In this document: piece after piece, positions 43,840 through 53,273 of the stretch
How the letters are laid out: each line of letters starts with the position of its first letter
Position numbering within the stretch: the stretch's first letter is position 1
From: Streptomyces alanosinicus
GTDB lineage: Bacteria; Actinomycetota; Actinomycetes; Streptomycetales; Streptomycetaceae
NCBI RefSeq assembly: GCF_014650595.1
Contig: NZ_BMVG01000027.1
Span: forward strand, 30,138-94,137
Direction of reading: 5' to 3'
Length of the DNA stretch: 64,000 bases
Position numbers and translations under genes: made by a program
The notes under the pieces: generated by a model
Told to the model about the DNA's origin: nothing
The model's input: only the letters and a program-made list of their open reading frames with translations
Database searches by the model: none

Positions 43840-44071
43840 GCGATCAGTAGCCTCAGGCCTTCCTCGTGAGCCGCGAGCAACTCGCCGAACGCCTCCCGGA
43901 GCGCCGCGGGGCCTCCTCCGTGGCGGAGGCCAGGTCGACCAGGTGGGTGAACATCGCGTCGTAGAGGGCGTCGTAGAGGGCGGGCCGGCTGTACTCGATC
44001 TCGACGGCCAGCCCGCGGGTGGTCACCGCGTCCCAGCCCTCCGCCTCGGCCGGTTCCCGCGCGGCCGTCAC
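43840..44071 (-). pseudogene. Decayed TetR-family regulator
   Basis: From GTG 44071 the minus strand encodes a TetR-like HTH piece, 'EAEGWDAVTTRGLAVEIEYSRPALYDALYDAMFTHLVDLA', close to the family pattern GWxAVTxRxLAxxIxYSxPxLY. The frame then degenerates and stops at 43853. A neighbouring frame carries what looks like the continuation, 'ALREAFGELLAAHEEGLRLLIADYSA'. Part of the ligand domain is missing. The gene is therefore a frameshifted, truncated remnant. Confidence 0.6.
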
Positions 44072-44099
44072 GATCAGCTGCTCACCAGCGTCGCTGTTG

Positions 44100-44118
44100 T
44101 TCCTGGCGTTGCCAGGAA
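44100..44118. promoter_or_regulatory. Perfect palindrome, probable operator of the lost tetR
   Basis: TTCCTGGC-GTT-GCCAGGAA is a perfect 8+3+8 inverted repeat. It sits 29 bases upstream of the decayed tetR start and between it and the plus-strand remnant, where the operator of a divergent tetR pair would be. Confidence 0.5.
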
Positions 44119-44154
44119 GCAGAAAGCAGAGTCCTGCGGCACGGCGGGGCGAAG

Positions 44155-44229
44155 GCGGTCGCCTTCGGGATCCACCTCGCCACCGCGGTCGTTGTACTGA
44201 TCAGCGCGGGGCCGCTGTTCGCCGTCTGA
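44155..44229 (+). pseudogene. Remnant of a small membrane protein
   Basis: The frame 44155-44229 reads 'AVAFGIHLATAVVVLISAGPLFAV' then stop, a hydrophobic segment like the end of small DUF4267-type membrane proteins commonly divergent from TetR genes. No start codon or ribosome site fits. I treat it as a remnant with low confidence. Confidence 0.3.
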
Positions 44230-44304
44230 TCACCGGACCACGCGCTGCCGGACCAGTCGCTGCCTGATCACTCACCGCCCGATCACTCACTGCCGGACCA
44301 CTCA
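44230..44304 (+). repeat. Five degenerate 15-bp tandem repeats upstream of the cupin gene
   Basis: Units of 15 bases follow consensus CTGCC(G/C)GA(C/T)CACTCA: 44230-44244 (divergent), 44245, 44260, 44275 and 44290. The array ends 14 bases before the cupin ATG and so lies in its 5' region. Confidence 0.7.
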
Positions 44305-44318
44305 CCGGGGGAGCCCTC

Positions 44319-44813
44319 ATGTCGCTGTTCGTGCCGCATTTCGACGAGTCCGTGATCGTCCGTGCCGCCGAGGCCGAGGTCGTCGGCCGCGCACCCACCA
44401 CTGTCCGTCTGCTGGCCGACAGCAGCGCCACCGGCGGCGCCCTGTCCACCCAGCGCGTCACCCTCGCGCAGGGCGCCGACGGCGCCAAGCCGCACTGGCA
44501 CGACAACTCCGCCGAGATGTTCTTCCTGCTCGACGGCGCCGCCGACATCCTCTCCGGCGACGACGTCGTCACCGCGGGCCCCGGCGACCTCGTCGTCGTG
44601 CCGCCCGGCAAGCCGCACGCCTTCGCCGCCGTACCGGGAGCCGACGCCGACCTGCTCATCGTGATCACGCCCGGCGTCGAGCGTTTCGAGTACTTCCGCC
44701 ACCTCCAGCGCATCCGCCTCGGCGAGGCCACCCCGGAGAGCCTGCTGGAGGTCCAGGAGCTGTATGACAACCACTTCCTGAAAAGCGCCGTGTGGGACAC
44801 CCGGCGCCGCTGA
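44319..44813 (+). CDS. Cupin-domain protein
   Basis: The 164-residue protein has the two cupin motifs: 'PHWHDNSAEMFFLLDGAADIL' (His-x-His and Glu metal ligands) and 'PGDLVVVPPGKPHAF' (final His). A short helical tail follows. The ATG 44319 is preceded by GGGGGAG. Single-domain cupins of this kind may be dioxygenases, isomerases or small-molecule binders; nothing nearby narrows the choice. Confidence 0.85.
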   Translation: MSLFVPHFDESVIVRAAEAEVVGRAPTTVRLLADSSATGGALSTQRVTLAQGADGAKPHWHDNSAEMFFLLDGAADILSGDDVVTAGPGDLVVVPPGKPHAFAAVPGADADLLIVITPGVERFEYFRHLQRIRLGEATPESLLEVQELYDNHFLKSAVWDTRRR

Positions 44814-44872
44814 GCGCGAGCCCACGGGAAACCGTTTCACGGGCACCGGGTCCCGCCCCATAGGATTGGGGA

Positions 44873-45038
44873 CTGGCGTCACATTTCCGCCTGCCGCGCG
44901 ACGCCTGGCACGCACGCTCGCTGCGTTGCCGAATCGCCCACGTGGCTCCGCCACGCGGGCGCTCCGGCGCCTTGCGATCGCACGCACCAGACGCCGTGCG
45001 GCCCGCCCTTCGGGCGGACGGCGGAAATGTGACGCCAG
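44873..45038. repeat. 166-bp MITE-like inverted-repeat element upstream of gatC
   Basis: The element has perfect 19-bp terminal inverted repeats (CTGGCGTCACATTTCCGCC at 44873-44891, its complement at 45020-45038). The inner sequence is also an imperfect palindrome, so the whole forms one long hairpin. It contains no open frame of its own. It ends 44 bases before the gatC start and so must carry or affect the gatCAB promoter. Size and structure fit a non-autonomous miniature element or a REP/BIME-like sequence. Confidence 0.7.
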
Positions 45039-45082
45039 CCCCCAGCCCCAAACCACACACACTCACCCCAGAGGATCGCTGC

Positions 45083-45379
45083 ATGCCTGGCATCACGCGC
45101 GAGGAGGTCGCCCACCTCGCCCGGCTGGCGCGTCTGGAGCTGAAGCCCGAAGAACTCGACCACTTCGCGGGACAGCTGGACGACATCATCGGCGCGGTCG
45201 CCCGCGTCAGCGAGGTCGCCGACCAAGACGTACCGCCGACCTCGCACCCGCTCCCGCTGACGAACGTCATGCGGCCGGACGAGGTCCGTCCCTCGCTCAC
45301 CCCCGAGCAGGCGCTCTCCGGCGCCCCGGCCCAGGAGCAGCAGCGTTTCAAGGTGCCGCAGATCCTGGGGGAGGAGTGA
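45083..45379 (+). CDS. gatC: Asp/Glu-tRNA amidotransferase subunit C
   Basis: The 98-residue subunit has the family pattern 'ITREEVAHLARLARLELKPEELDHFAGQLDDIIGAVARVSEVA' and the C-terminal 'LRPDEV'-like 'MRPDEVRPSL'. GatC wraps around GatA and stabilises the GatCAB complex, which converts Glu-tRNA(Gln) to Gln-tRNA(Gln). It is 5 bases before gatA. Confidence 0.95.
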   Translation: MPGITREEVAHLARLARLELKPEELDHFAGQLDDIIGAVARVSEVADQDVPPTSHPLPLTNVMRPDEVRPSLTPEQALSGAPAQEQQRFKVPQILGEE

Positions 45380-45384
45380 CCGAC

Positions 45385-46880
<1,496 letters not shown>

Positions 46881-46884
<4 letters not shown>

Positions 46885-47120
46885 GCAAGCTGTCCAAGGC
46901 CAAGGACTTCAAGAAGTCCAAGTCCGGTACGTACCTGTCGATGGCCACCACCGCGTTCGGCGCGATCGGGGTCACCAAGCAGATCAAGAAGGCCCGCGCC
47001 GAGCACGACACGCTGCGGCTGATCGACGCCACGGTCTCCGCCGTGGCGATCGTGACCGGCCTCGCGATCCTCTACCGCGAGCTGAAGCGGCTGGGCGACG
47101 ACGACGTCCTGCTGGGCTGA
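46881..47120 (+). CDS. Conserved 79-residue protein inserted between gatA and gatB
   Basis: GTG 46881 overlaps the gatA stop (GTGA) and the stop is 16 bases before gatB, so it is translationally embedded in the operon. The protein has a basic N-terminus ('SKLSKAKDFKKSKSGTYLSMATTAFGAIGVTKQIKKARAEHD'), a hydrophobic segment 'LIDATVSAVAIVTGLAILYREL' that could span the membrane, and an acidic end. No known domain. I recall such a gene at this place in other streptomycetes but cannot verify its spread. It may be a membrane tether or simply co-expressed. Confidence 0.75.
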
Positions 47121-47136
47121 GAGGGAAGTTTTCACC

Positions 47137-48651
47137 GTGACCACCACGACCGACCTGGTGTCGTACGAGGACGCGCTGGCGTCGTACGACCCCGTCATGG
47201 GCCTTGAGGTCCATGTCGAACTCGGCACCAAGACCAAGATGTTCTGCGGGTGTTCGACCGAGCTGGGCGCCGAGCCCAACTCGCAGACCTGCCCGACCTG
47301 CCTCGGCCTGCCCGGCGCCCTGCCCGTCGTCAACGCGACCGGCGTCGAGTCCGCGATCAAGATCGGTCTCGCGCTGAACTGCGAGATCGCCGAGTGGTGC
47401 CGCTTCGCCCGGAAGAACTACTTCTATCCGGACATGCCGAAGAACTTCCAGACCTCCCAGTACGACGAGCCGATCGCCTTCGGCGGCTACCTCGACGTGC
47501 AGCTGGAGGACGGCGAGACCTTCCGCGTGGAGATCGAGCGCGCCCACATGGAGGAGGACACCGGCAAGTCGACGCACGTCGGCGGCGCCACCGGCCGTAT
47601 CCACGGCGCGTCCCACTCCCTGCTGGACTACAACCGCGCCGGCATCCCGCTCATCGAGATCGTCACCAAGCCCATCGTCGGCGCCGGCGAGCGCGCCCCC
47701 GAGGTGGCCAAGGCGTACGTCCGTGAGCTGCGCGAGGTCATCCGTGCCCTCGGCGTGTCCGAGGCCCGCATGGAGATGGGCCAGATGCGCTGCGACGTGA
47801 ACTTGTCGCTGATGCCGAAGGGCGCCGAGAAGTTCGGCACCCGCAGCGAGACGAAGAACGTCAACTCGCTGCGCTCGGTGGAGCGCGCGGCCCGCTTCGA
47901 GATCATGCGGCACGCGGCCGTGCTCGGCGACGGCGGGACGATCATCCAGGAGACCCGCCACTTCCACGAGGACACGGGGTCCACGACCTCGGGCCGCGTG
48001 AAGGAGGAGGCCGAGGACTACCGGTACTTCCCGGAGCCCGACCTGGTCCCCGTCGCACCCTCGCGCGAGTGGGTCGAGGAGATCCGCGCGGCGCTGCCCG
48101 AGCTGCCGCTCGTCCGCCGTACCCGGCTGCTCGCCGAGTGGGGCATCACCGCCACCGACATGCAGGCGATCCTCAACGCCGGCGCCCTGGACCCGATCGT
48201 CACCACGATCGAGGCCGGTGCCGACGCGGCCTCCGCCCGCAAGTGGTGGATGGGCGAACTGGCGCGCAGCGCCAACGAGTCCGGTGTGTCCCTGGACGAG
48301 CTGGCGATCACGCCGCAGCAGGTCGCTCGGGTCACCGAGCTGGTCAGCTCCGGCGACCTGAACGACAAGCTGGCCCGCCAGGTCATCGAGGGCGTCCTCG
48401 CGGGCGAAGGCACCCCGGACGAGGTCGTCGACAAGCGCGGTCTCAAGGTGGTCTCCGACGACTCGGCCCTCGGCACGGCCGTCGACGAGGCCATCGCCGG
48501 CAACCCGGGCGTCGCCGACAAGATCCGCGGCGGCAAGGTGGCCGCGGCCGGCGCCCTGGTCGGCGCGGTCATGAAGGCGACCCGCGGTCAGGCCGACGCG
48601 GCCCGCGTGAAGGAACTGATCCTTCAGAAGCTGGGCGTGAGCGAGGGCTGA
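47137..48651 (+). CDS. gatB: Asp/Glu-tRNA amidotransferase subunit B
   Basis: The 504-residue subunit holds the kinase/transamidase site that phosphorylates the Glu of Glu-tRNA(Gln). It shows 'MGLEVHVELGTKTKMFCGC', zinc-site cysteines ('CGCSTEL', 'CPTCLGLPGALPVVN'), 'FYPDMPKNFQTSQYDEP', 'EEDTGKSTHV', 'DYNRAGIPLIEIVTKP' and a C-terminal YqeY-like helical tail domain. The GTG at 47137 is chosen by alignment. Terminator at 48663. Confidence 0.97.
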   Translation: MTTTTDLVSYEDALASYDPVMGLEVHVELGTKTKMFCGCSTELGAEPNSQTCPTCLGLPGALPVVNATGVESAIKIGLALNCEIAEWCRFARKNYFYPDMPKNFQTSQYDEPIAFGGYLDVQLEDGETFRVEIERAHMEEDTGKSTHVGGATGRIHGASHSLLDYNRAGIPLIEIVTKPIVGAGERAPEVAKAYVRELREVIRALGVSEARMEMGQMRCDVNLSLMPKGAEKFGTRSETKNVNSLRSVERAARFEIMRHAAVLGDGGTIIQETRHFHEDTGSTTSGRVKEEAEDYRYFPEPDLVPVAPSREWVEEIRAALPELPLVRRTRLLAEWGITATDMQAILNAGALDPIVTTIEAGADAASARKWWMGELARSANESGVSLDELAITPQQVARVTELVSSGDLNDKLARQVIEGVLAGEGTPDEVVDKRGLKVVSDDSALGTAVDEAIAGNPGVADKIRGGKVAAAGALVGAVMKATRGQADAARVKELILQKLGVSEG

Positions 48652-48662
48652 GCCCGACGCGC

Positions 48663-48709
48663 ACACGGTACGGCCCCGGAAGGCCCGCCCTCCGGGGCCG
48701 TACGCGTGT
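48663..48709 (+). terminator. gatCAB operon terminator
   Basis: A 13-bp perfect stem (48668-48680 with 48691-48703) is extended by ACACG/CGTGT with one bulged base, giving about 18 pairs around a 10-base loop. It starts 12 bases after the gatB stop. Confidence 0.8.
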
Positions 48710-48761
48710 CGTGCGGCCCCGCCGCACCTGTTCGGGGCCGAAGGCACTACGCTCGCCCGCC

Positions 48762-49085
48762 ATGAGTGGACGCACCGATTCCGATGTCGGACCCGCGATA
48801 GCGGAGAACGCGGAGCAGCCGGGGGGAGACCAGCCGATCGGGGAGGCCCGGCGGGCCCGTTGGGTCGCGGCCGCCACCGGGGCGCTGCTCGCGCTCGCGG
48901 GGCTGGCGGCCGCCCTGGTGCGGTTCACCGGTGCCGCGCCGGCCCGTGTCCCCGCCGCGTTCGCCCTCGGCGCCGCCGTGTGCGCGCTGGCCGCGGTGCT
49001 CGGAGCCAGGGGCCGTACCCGCAGGGCCTTGTGGCTGTTGATCGCGGGGACCGCGATCATGGCGTTCGGAGACCAGTCCGACTGA
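48762..49085 (+). CDS. Small three-span membrane protein
   Basis: The 107-residue protein has a hydrophilic N-terminus (about 33 residues) then 'WVAAATGALLALAGLAAALVRF', 'VPAAFALGAAVCALAAVLGA' and 'ALWLLIAGTAIMAFG', three hydrophobic segments. No recognisable family. The spacing from gatB's terminator suggests its own promoter. Stop to the next gene is 211 bases, which hold no further open frame. Confidence 0.65.
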   Translation: MSGRTDSDVGPAIAENAEQPGGDQPIGEARRARWVAAATGALLALAGLAAALVRFTGAAPARVPAAFALGAAVCALAAVLGARGRTRRALWLLIAGTAIMAFGDQSD

Positions 49086-49296
49086 GGCCGGCGAAGTGCC
49101 GCTCGGGATGACGGAGTTCGCCGGGATGTCCTGTGACGTCCCTCCCACTCCTGTGAATAACCCCACGAACGCGGCAAACGATCATATTCGCCTGCAAGAG
49201 TGTCCTGCGGTTGCTCATACCTTCTTTGCGGGCTGTTCGGCTTTTGGCGATCGTTCCCGGCCAAAGAACCACACATCGTCCTCTGGGAGCACGTCC

Positions 49297-51528
49297 GTGG
49301 CAGACCTCGCCCGTTGGTGTGTCCGGCATCGGCTGATCACCGTGCTGCTGTGGCTCCTCGCCTTCGGCGGCGTCACCGCCGCCGCCACCGTGGCCGGTTC
49401 TTCGTACTCGAACGACTACGAGGTCCCCGGCACCGAGTCCGGCCGCGCGACGCGACTGCTCGAAGAGGGCTTCCCGGGCCTCGGCGGAGACAGCGACACC
49501 GTCGTCTGGCACACCGTCACCGGCACCGTCCGCGCCGCCGACGTCGAACAGACCATGAACAGCACCCTGGACCGGATCGCCGCCCTGCCCGGCGTCGCCT
49601 CGGTCAGCGGCCCGGACGACGGTGACGGCACGCACCGGATCAGCGCCGACGGCCGCACGGCCTACGCCACCGTCACCTTCACCCGGCCCGTCGAGGACAT
49701 CGGGGCGTCCGAGGCACGGGCCGTGGTGGACACCGCCAGGGCCGCCAAGGGCGACGGACTCCAGGTCGAGCTGGGCGGCAGCGCCATCGGGCTCACCCAG
49801 TCCCCGCGCGAGCACACCGCCGAGCTGGTCGGCGTACTCGTCGCGGCCGTCGTGCTGTTCCTCGCCTTCGGCTCGCTCGCCGCTTCGCTGCTGCCGATCG
49901 CCACCGCGCTCGTCGGCGTGGGCACCGCCTACGCCGGCATCGGGCTGCTCGGACACGCCATGACGGTCGCCGACTTCGCCCCCATGCTCGGCATGCTGAT
50001 CGGCCTCGGCGTCGGCATCGACTACGCGCTGTTCATCGTGACCCGGCACCGGCGCGGACTGAAACGCGGCCTGAGCGTCACCGAGTCCGCCGTACACGCC
50101 GTGGCCACCACCGGGCGCGCGGTCGTGTTCGCGGGTGCGACGGTGTGCATAGCCCTGCTGGGGATGCTGACCCTGCGGCTGGGCTTCCTCAACGGGGTCG
50201 CCGTGGCCGCGTCGCTGACGGTGGTGCTCACCGTCGCCGCCTCGGTCACCCTGCTGCCCGCCCTGCTGTCGTACCTCGGCCCCCGCGCCCTCAGCCGCCG
50301 CGAGCGGCGCCGGCTCGCCGAGCACGGGCCCCGCCCGGAACTGCCCACCGGCCTCGCCGCCCGCTGGTCGGCGCTCGTCGAACGCCGCCCCAAGCTGCTC
50401 GGCACGCTCGCCGTCGCCGTCATCGCCCTCCTCGCCCTGCCGACCCTCTCCCTCCATCTCGGCACCTCCGACCAGGGCAACGACCCGCGCACCGCCACCA
50501 CCCGCAAGGCCTACGACCTGCTCGCCGACGGTTTCGGACCCGGCGTGAACGGCCCGCTCACCCTGGTGACCCGGGTGGACGGCGGCGCCGACAGGCTCGC
50601 CCTGGACAACCTCGACGACACCCTGCGCGCCACCCCGGGCGTCGCCTCCGTCACCCCGGTCACCTACGCCACCGGCGGCGGCACCGCCTCCCTCACCGTC
50701 GTCCCCGACTCCGCACCCCAGTCGCAGCACACCAGCGACCTCGTGGACCGGCTGCGCACCGAGGTGCTGCCGCGCGCACAGACCGGCACCTCCCTCGACC
50801 TCCAGGTCGGCGGGGTCACCGCCGGCTACGACGACTTCGCGGATGTGATTGTCGGCAAACTGCCGTTGTTCGTCGGCGCGGTCATCGGGCTCGGCTGCCT
50901 GCTGCTGCTCGTCGCGTTCCGCTCGCTCGGCATCCCGCTGAAGGCCGCCGCGATGAACATCGCCGCCGTGGCCGCCGCGTTCGGTGTCGTCGTCGCCGTC
51001 TTCCAGTGGGGCTGGGGCAGCGAACTGCTCGGCCTCGGCCGGGCCGGTCCCATCGAGCCGTTCCTGCCGGTCATCATGGTGTCGGTGCTGTTCGGCCTCT
51101 CCATGGACTACCAGGTCTTCCTGGTCAGCCGGATGTACGAGGAGTGGCTGGAGACCGGTGACAACCGGCGCGCCGTCCGCGTCGGCCTCGCCGAGACCAG
51201 CCGGGTGATCAACTCCGCCGCCGTCATCATGATCTCGGTCTTCCTCGCCTTCGTGCTCAGCGGCGACCGTGTGATCGCGATGTTCGGCATCGCGCTGGCC
51301 GCCGCCGTCGCCCTGGACGCCTTCGTGCTGCGCACCCTGCTCGTGCCCGCGCTGATGCATCTGCTCGGCGCCGCCAACTGGTGGCTGCCCGGCTGGCTGG
51401 CGCGCCGGCTGCCCCGCGTCAGCATCGAGCCGCCCGAGTGCCGGGCCGCCCATGAGAGGCTCGGCGGGGTCCAGGTGGAGGAACTGCGGGAGGAAGAGCA
51501 CCGCGATGTACGCGATATCCCTGGGTGA
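49297..51528 (+). CDS. MMPL-family (RND-type) membrane transporter
   Basis: The 743-residue protein is built of two halves, each with one membrane span, an extracellular loop and about five more spans. Signature segments are 'LARWCVRHRLITVLLWLLAF', 'MLGMLIGLGVGIDYALFIVTRHRR' and 'VIMVSVLFGLSMDYQVFLVSRMYEEW', carrying the conserved Asp-Tyr proton-relay pairs of both halves. MMPL proteins export lipids or lipophilic compounds using the proton gradient. The GTG 49297 fits the family start. The C-terminal end overlaps the acetyltransferase gene by 23 bases. Confidence 0.93.
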   Translation: MADLARWCVRHRLITVLLWLLAFGGVTAAATVAGSSYSNDYEVPGTESGRATRLLEEGFPGLGGDSDTVVWHTVTGTVRAADVEQTMNSTLDRIAALPGVASVSGPDDGDGTHRISADGRTAYATVTFTRPVEDIGASEARAVVDTARAAKGDGLQVELGGSAIGLTQSPREHTAELVGVLVAAVVLFLAFGSLAASLLPIATALVGVGTAYAGIGLLGHAMTVADFAPMLGMLIGLGVGIDYALFIVTRHRRGLKRGLSVTESAVHAVATTGRAVVFAGATVCIALLGMLTLRLGFLNGVAVAASLTVVLTVAASVTLLPALLSYLGPRALSRRERRRLAEHGPRPELPTGLAARWSALVERRPKLLGTLAVAVIALLALPTLSLHLGTSDQGNDPRTATTRKAYDLLADGFGPGVNGPLTLVTRVDGGADRLALDNLDDTLRATPGVASVTPVTYATGGGTASLTVVPDSAPQSQHTSDLVDRLRTEVLPRAQTGTSLDLQVGGVTAGYDDFADVIVGKLPLFVGAVIGLGCLLLLVAFRSLGIPLKAAAMNIAAVAAAFGVVVAVFQWGWGSELLGLGRAGPIEPFLPVIMVSVLFGLSMDYQVFLVSRMYEEWLETGDNRRAVRVGLAETSRVINSAAVIMISVFLAFVLSGDRVIAMFGIALAAAVALDAFVLRTLLVPALMHLLGAANWWLPGWLARRLPRVSIEPPECRAAHERLGGVQVEELREEEHRDVRDIPG

Positions 51529-52081
51529 CGACGGCGCCGAGCTGCGGCCCCTGGAGGTGTGGCACGCCGAGGAGCTCCTCGCCCACATCGACCGGGGACG
51601 GGAGTTCATCGGCCGGCACATCTCCCTGCCCGAGGTGGTCTGCGACCTGGAGGGCGCCCGGTCCTGGCTGAAGTCGTACGCCGACCGGCGCGCCGTCGAC
51701 GGCGGCGGCCTGCACGGCATCTGGCTGGACGGGAAGCTGGTCGGCGGGGTGCTGTTCCGGGTGTGGGACACCCCGGGCGGAGTGTGCGAGGCCGGCTGCT
51801 GGCTGGAGCCGGCGGCGGCCGGGCGCGGACTGGTCGCCCGGGGCATGCGGGTGCTGCTGGACTGGGCCTTCGAGGAGCGCGGCATGCACCGCGTGGAGTG
51901 GCACGCGTCCTCGGCCAACGAGCCCAGCATCAACGTGGCCCGGCGGCTCGGCATGACCCGCGAGGGCGTGCTCCGCGAGAACTTCCCGCACCGGGGCGTG
52001 CGCACCAGCACCGAGATCTGGGCCGTGCTCGCCCCGGAATGGCGTGCGGCACGCGCGCGTACGGCGCACGGCGATCATTAG
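51506..52081 (+). CDS. GNAT acetyltransferase (RimL/RimJ-like)
   Basis: The 191-residue protein has the acetyl-CoA-binding core 'AGCWLEPAAAGRGLVARGMRVLLDWAFEE' (Q/R-x-x-G-x-A equivalent 'GRGLVA') and the family end 'VEWHASSANEPSINVARRLGMTREGVLRENFPHRG'. The RimJ/RimL branch acetylates N-termini of ribosomal or other proteins or small amines. It starts within the MMPL gene and so is translationally linked. The target is unknown. Confidence 0.88.
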   Translation: MYAISLGDDGAELRPLEVWHAEELLAHIDRGREFIGRHISLPEVVCDLEGARSWLKSYADRRAVDGGGLHGIWLDGKLVGGVLFRVWDTPGGVCEAGCWLEPAAAGRGLVARGMRVLLDWAFEERGMHRVEWHASSANEPSINVARRLGMTREGVLRENFPHRGVRTSTEIWAVLAPEWRAARARTAHGDH

Positions 52082-52127
52082 ACGATCATTAAGAGACCTC
52101 TCAGACAGCGTCCGTACGGTGCCTGGC

Positions 52128-52763
52128 ATGGCTACGAAGACTGAGGAAGGCGCCGAGGCGCGAGACGACGAGAAGACGGAGGTCACGGAGGGGACGGAGG
52201 CCACGGAGGCCGGGGAGGATGCGCGGGCCGAGGCCGGGGAGGCCGAGGGCCTGGACGCGGCCGAAGGGGCGCAGAACGCCGACGGCGACGGCGACGCGGA
52301 CGCCGGGACCGAGACCGATGCCGACCTGGATGCCGACGCGGACGGCGACGCGGACGGCGGCGACGTGGCTTCCGGGGTCGGGCAGGGCGCCGGTGCCGTC
52401 GTCTCCGCCGCGCTGGGCCTCGTCTCGCTCAGCGGCGGCTGGATCGGCACCGTCGCCGGTGCCCGCCAGCAACTCGAAGGCCAGCTGCGGACCTCCTCCA
52501 CGGCGAGCGTCGCCACCCAGATCAAGGCGGTCTACGGCAACGCCTGGCACAGCACCGCCCTGTGGGCCGGCCTGTTCGCGCTGGCGGCGCTGCTCACGGC
52601 CGTGGTCGTGCTCGTGCGGCCCGCCTTCGGCACGCCCGGCCGCCCGCAGGCCCCCTGGATCAGGTCGGTCGCCTGGGCGGGTGTCTGGCTCGGCGCCATC
52701 GGCCTGCTGCTGGCCGTCCTGAAGTACTCCGACGCCCTCCTCGGCCTGCCCTCGACGGGCTGA
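52128..52763 (+). CDS. Membrane protein with a long acidic low-complexity N-terminus
   Basis: Residues 1-80 of this 211-residue protein are almost entirely Asp, Glu, Ala, Gly and Thr, with repeats such as 'DADADGDADGG' and 'TEGTEATEAGEDARAEAGEAEG'. A C-terminal part with three to four hydrophobic segments follows ('GAVVSAALGLVSLSGGWIG', 'LWAGLFALAALLTAVVVLV', 'SVAWAGVWLGAIGLLLAVL'). The acidic part may be a cytosolic binding arm or cation buffer. No known domain. The acidic coding DNA repeats in 6-base steps, so length variation is likely. Confidence 0.7.
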   Translation: MATKTEEGAEARDDEKTEVTEGTEATEAGEDARAEAGEAEGLDAAEGAQNADGDGDADAGTETDADLDADADGDADGGDVASGVGQGAGAVVSAALGLVSLSGGWIGTVAGARQQLEGQLRTSSTASVATQIKAVYGNAWHSTALWAGLFALAALLTAVVVLVRPAFGTPGRPQAPWIRSVAWAGVWLGAIGLLLAVLKYSDALLGLPSTG

Positions 52764-52778
52764 GAACCCGCAGGTCCC

Positions 52779-52827
52779 AGGGGCCTTAGGGAATCCATGA
52801 GCACCTTATGGACTCTCTGAGGCCCCT
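52779..52827 (+). terminator. Long hairpin terminator after the acidic membrane-protein gene
   Basis: Left arm 52779-52798 pairs with 52808-52827 over 20 positions (one mismatch, two G-U pairs) with a 9-base loop. It starts 16 bases after the stop. Confidence 0.75.
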
Positions 52828-52959
52828 TACGCGCGCGCACGGCCCGTACGCCGCCCCAAGATGCGGAACTCTCCCGATGTGGCACACCCCCCTGGGAGAC
52901 GAAGGTGGAGGCATCGCAGAAAGCGACGCACCACACCGACTCTCCCCGAAGGACACACC

Positions 52960-53151
52960 GTGATCGAGTTCGAGTACCACAAGATGCGCTCCGCCCAGCT
53001 GATCCGCGAGGCCGAGCAGCAGCGCCTGGCCCGCGCGGTCGTCCGAGCCCGGCGCACCGTCCGTGGCGCCGCCTCCGCCGGCCACGAGGCCCCGGCCGCC
53101 GAGTCCCATACCGACCGCCCCCGCAGGCGCCGGATCCCGCGCACCGCGTGA
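52960..53151 (+). CDS. Small basic protein (63 residues)
   Basis: GTG 52960 has GAAGGA upstream. The product begins 'VIEFEYHKMRSAQLIREAEQQRLARAVVRARR', an amphipathic basic helix, and ends in an Arg/Pro-rich tail. The codon third positions are GC-rich. No known domain. It precedes the LuxR-type regulator on the same strand and could be part of its transcript. Confidence 0.6.
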   Translation: MIEFEYHKMRSAQLIREAEQQRLARAVVRARRTVRGAASAGHEAPAAESHTDRPRRRRIPRTA

Positions 53152-53273
53152 GCCCCGGACCGGCGGGCCGGGCCCGGCCCGCCAGCCTGGTGGCCGTACG
53201 GGGGTCGGCCACCGGTACGACGATCGCACCGGACCTGTGGAAAACCACTGCCGTGCTGTCCGGGCCTCGTGCG

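Noticed and set aside
49057..52011. A 984-codon minus-strand open frame
   Set aside because: Complement of the MMPL and acetyltransferase genes, both of which have clear domains and codon bias on the plus strand.
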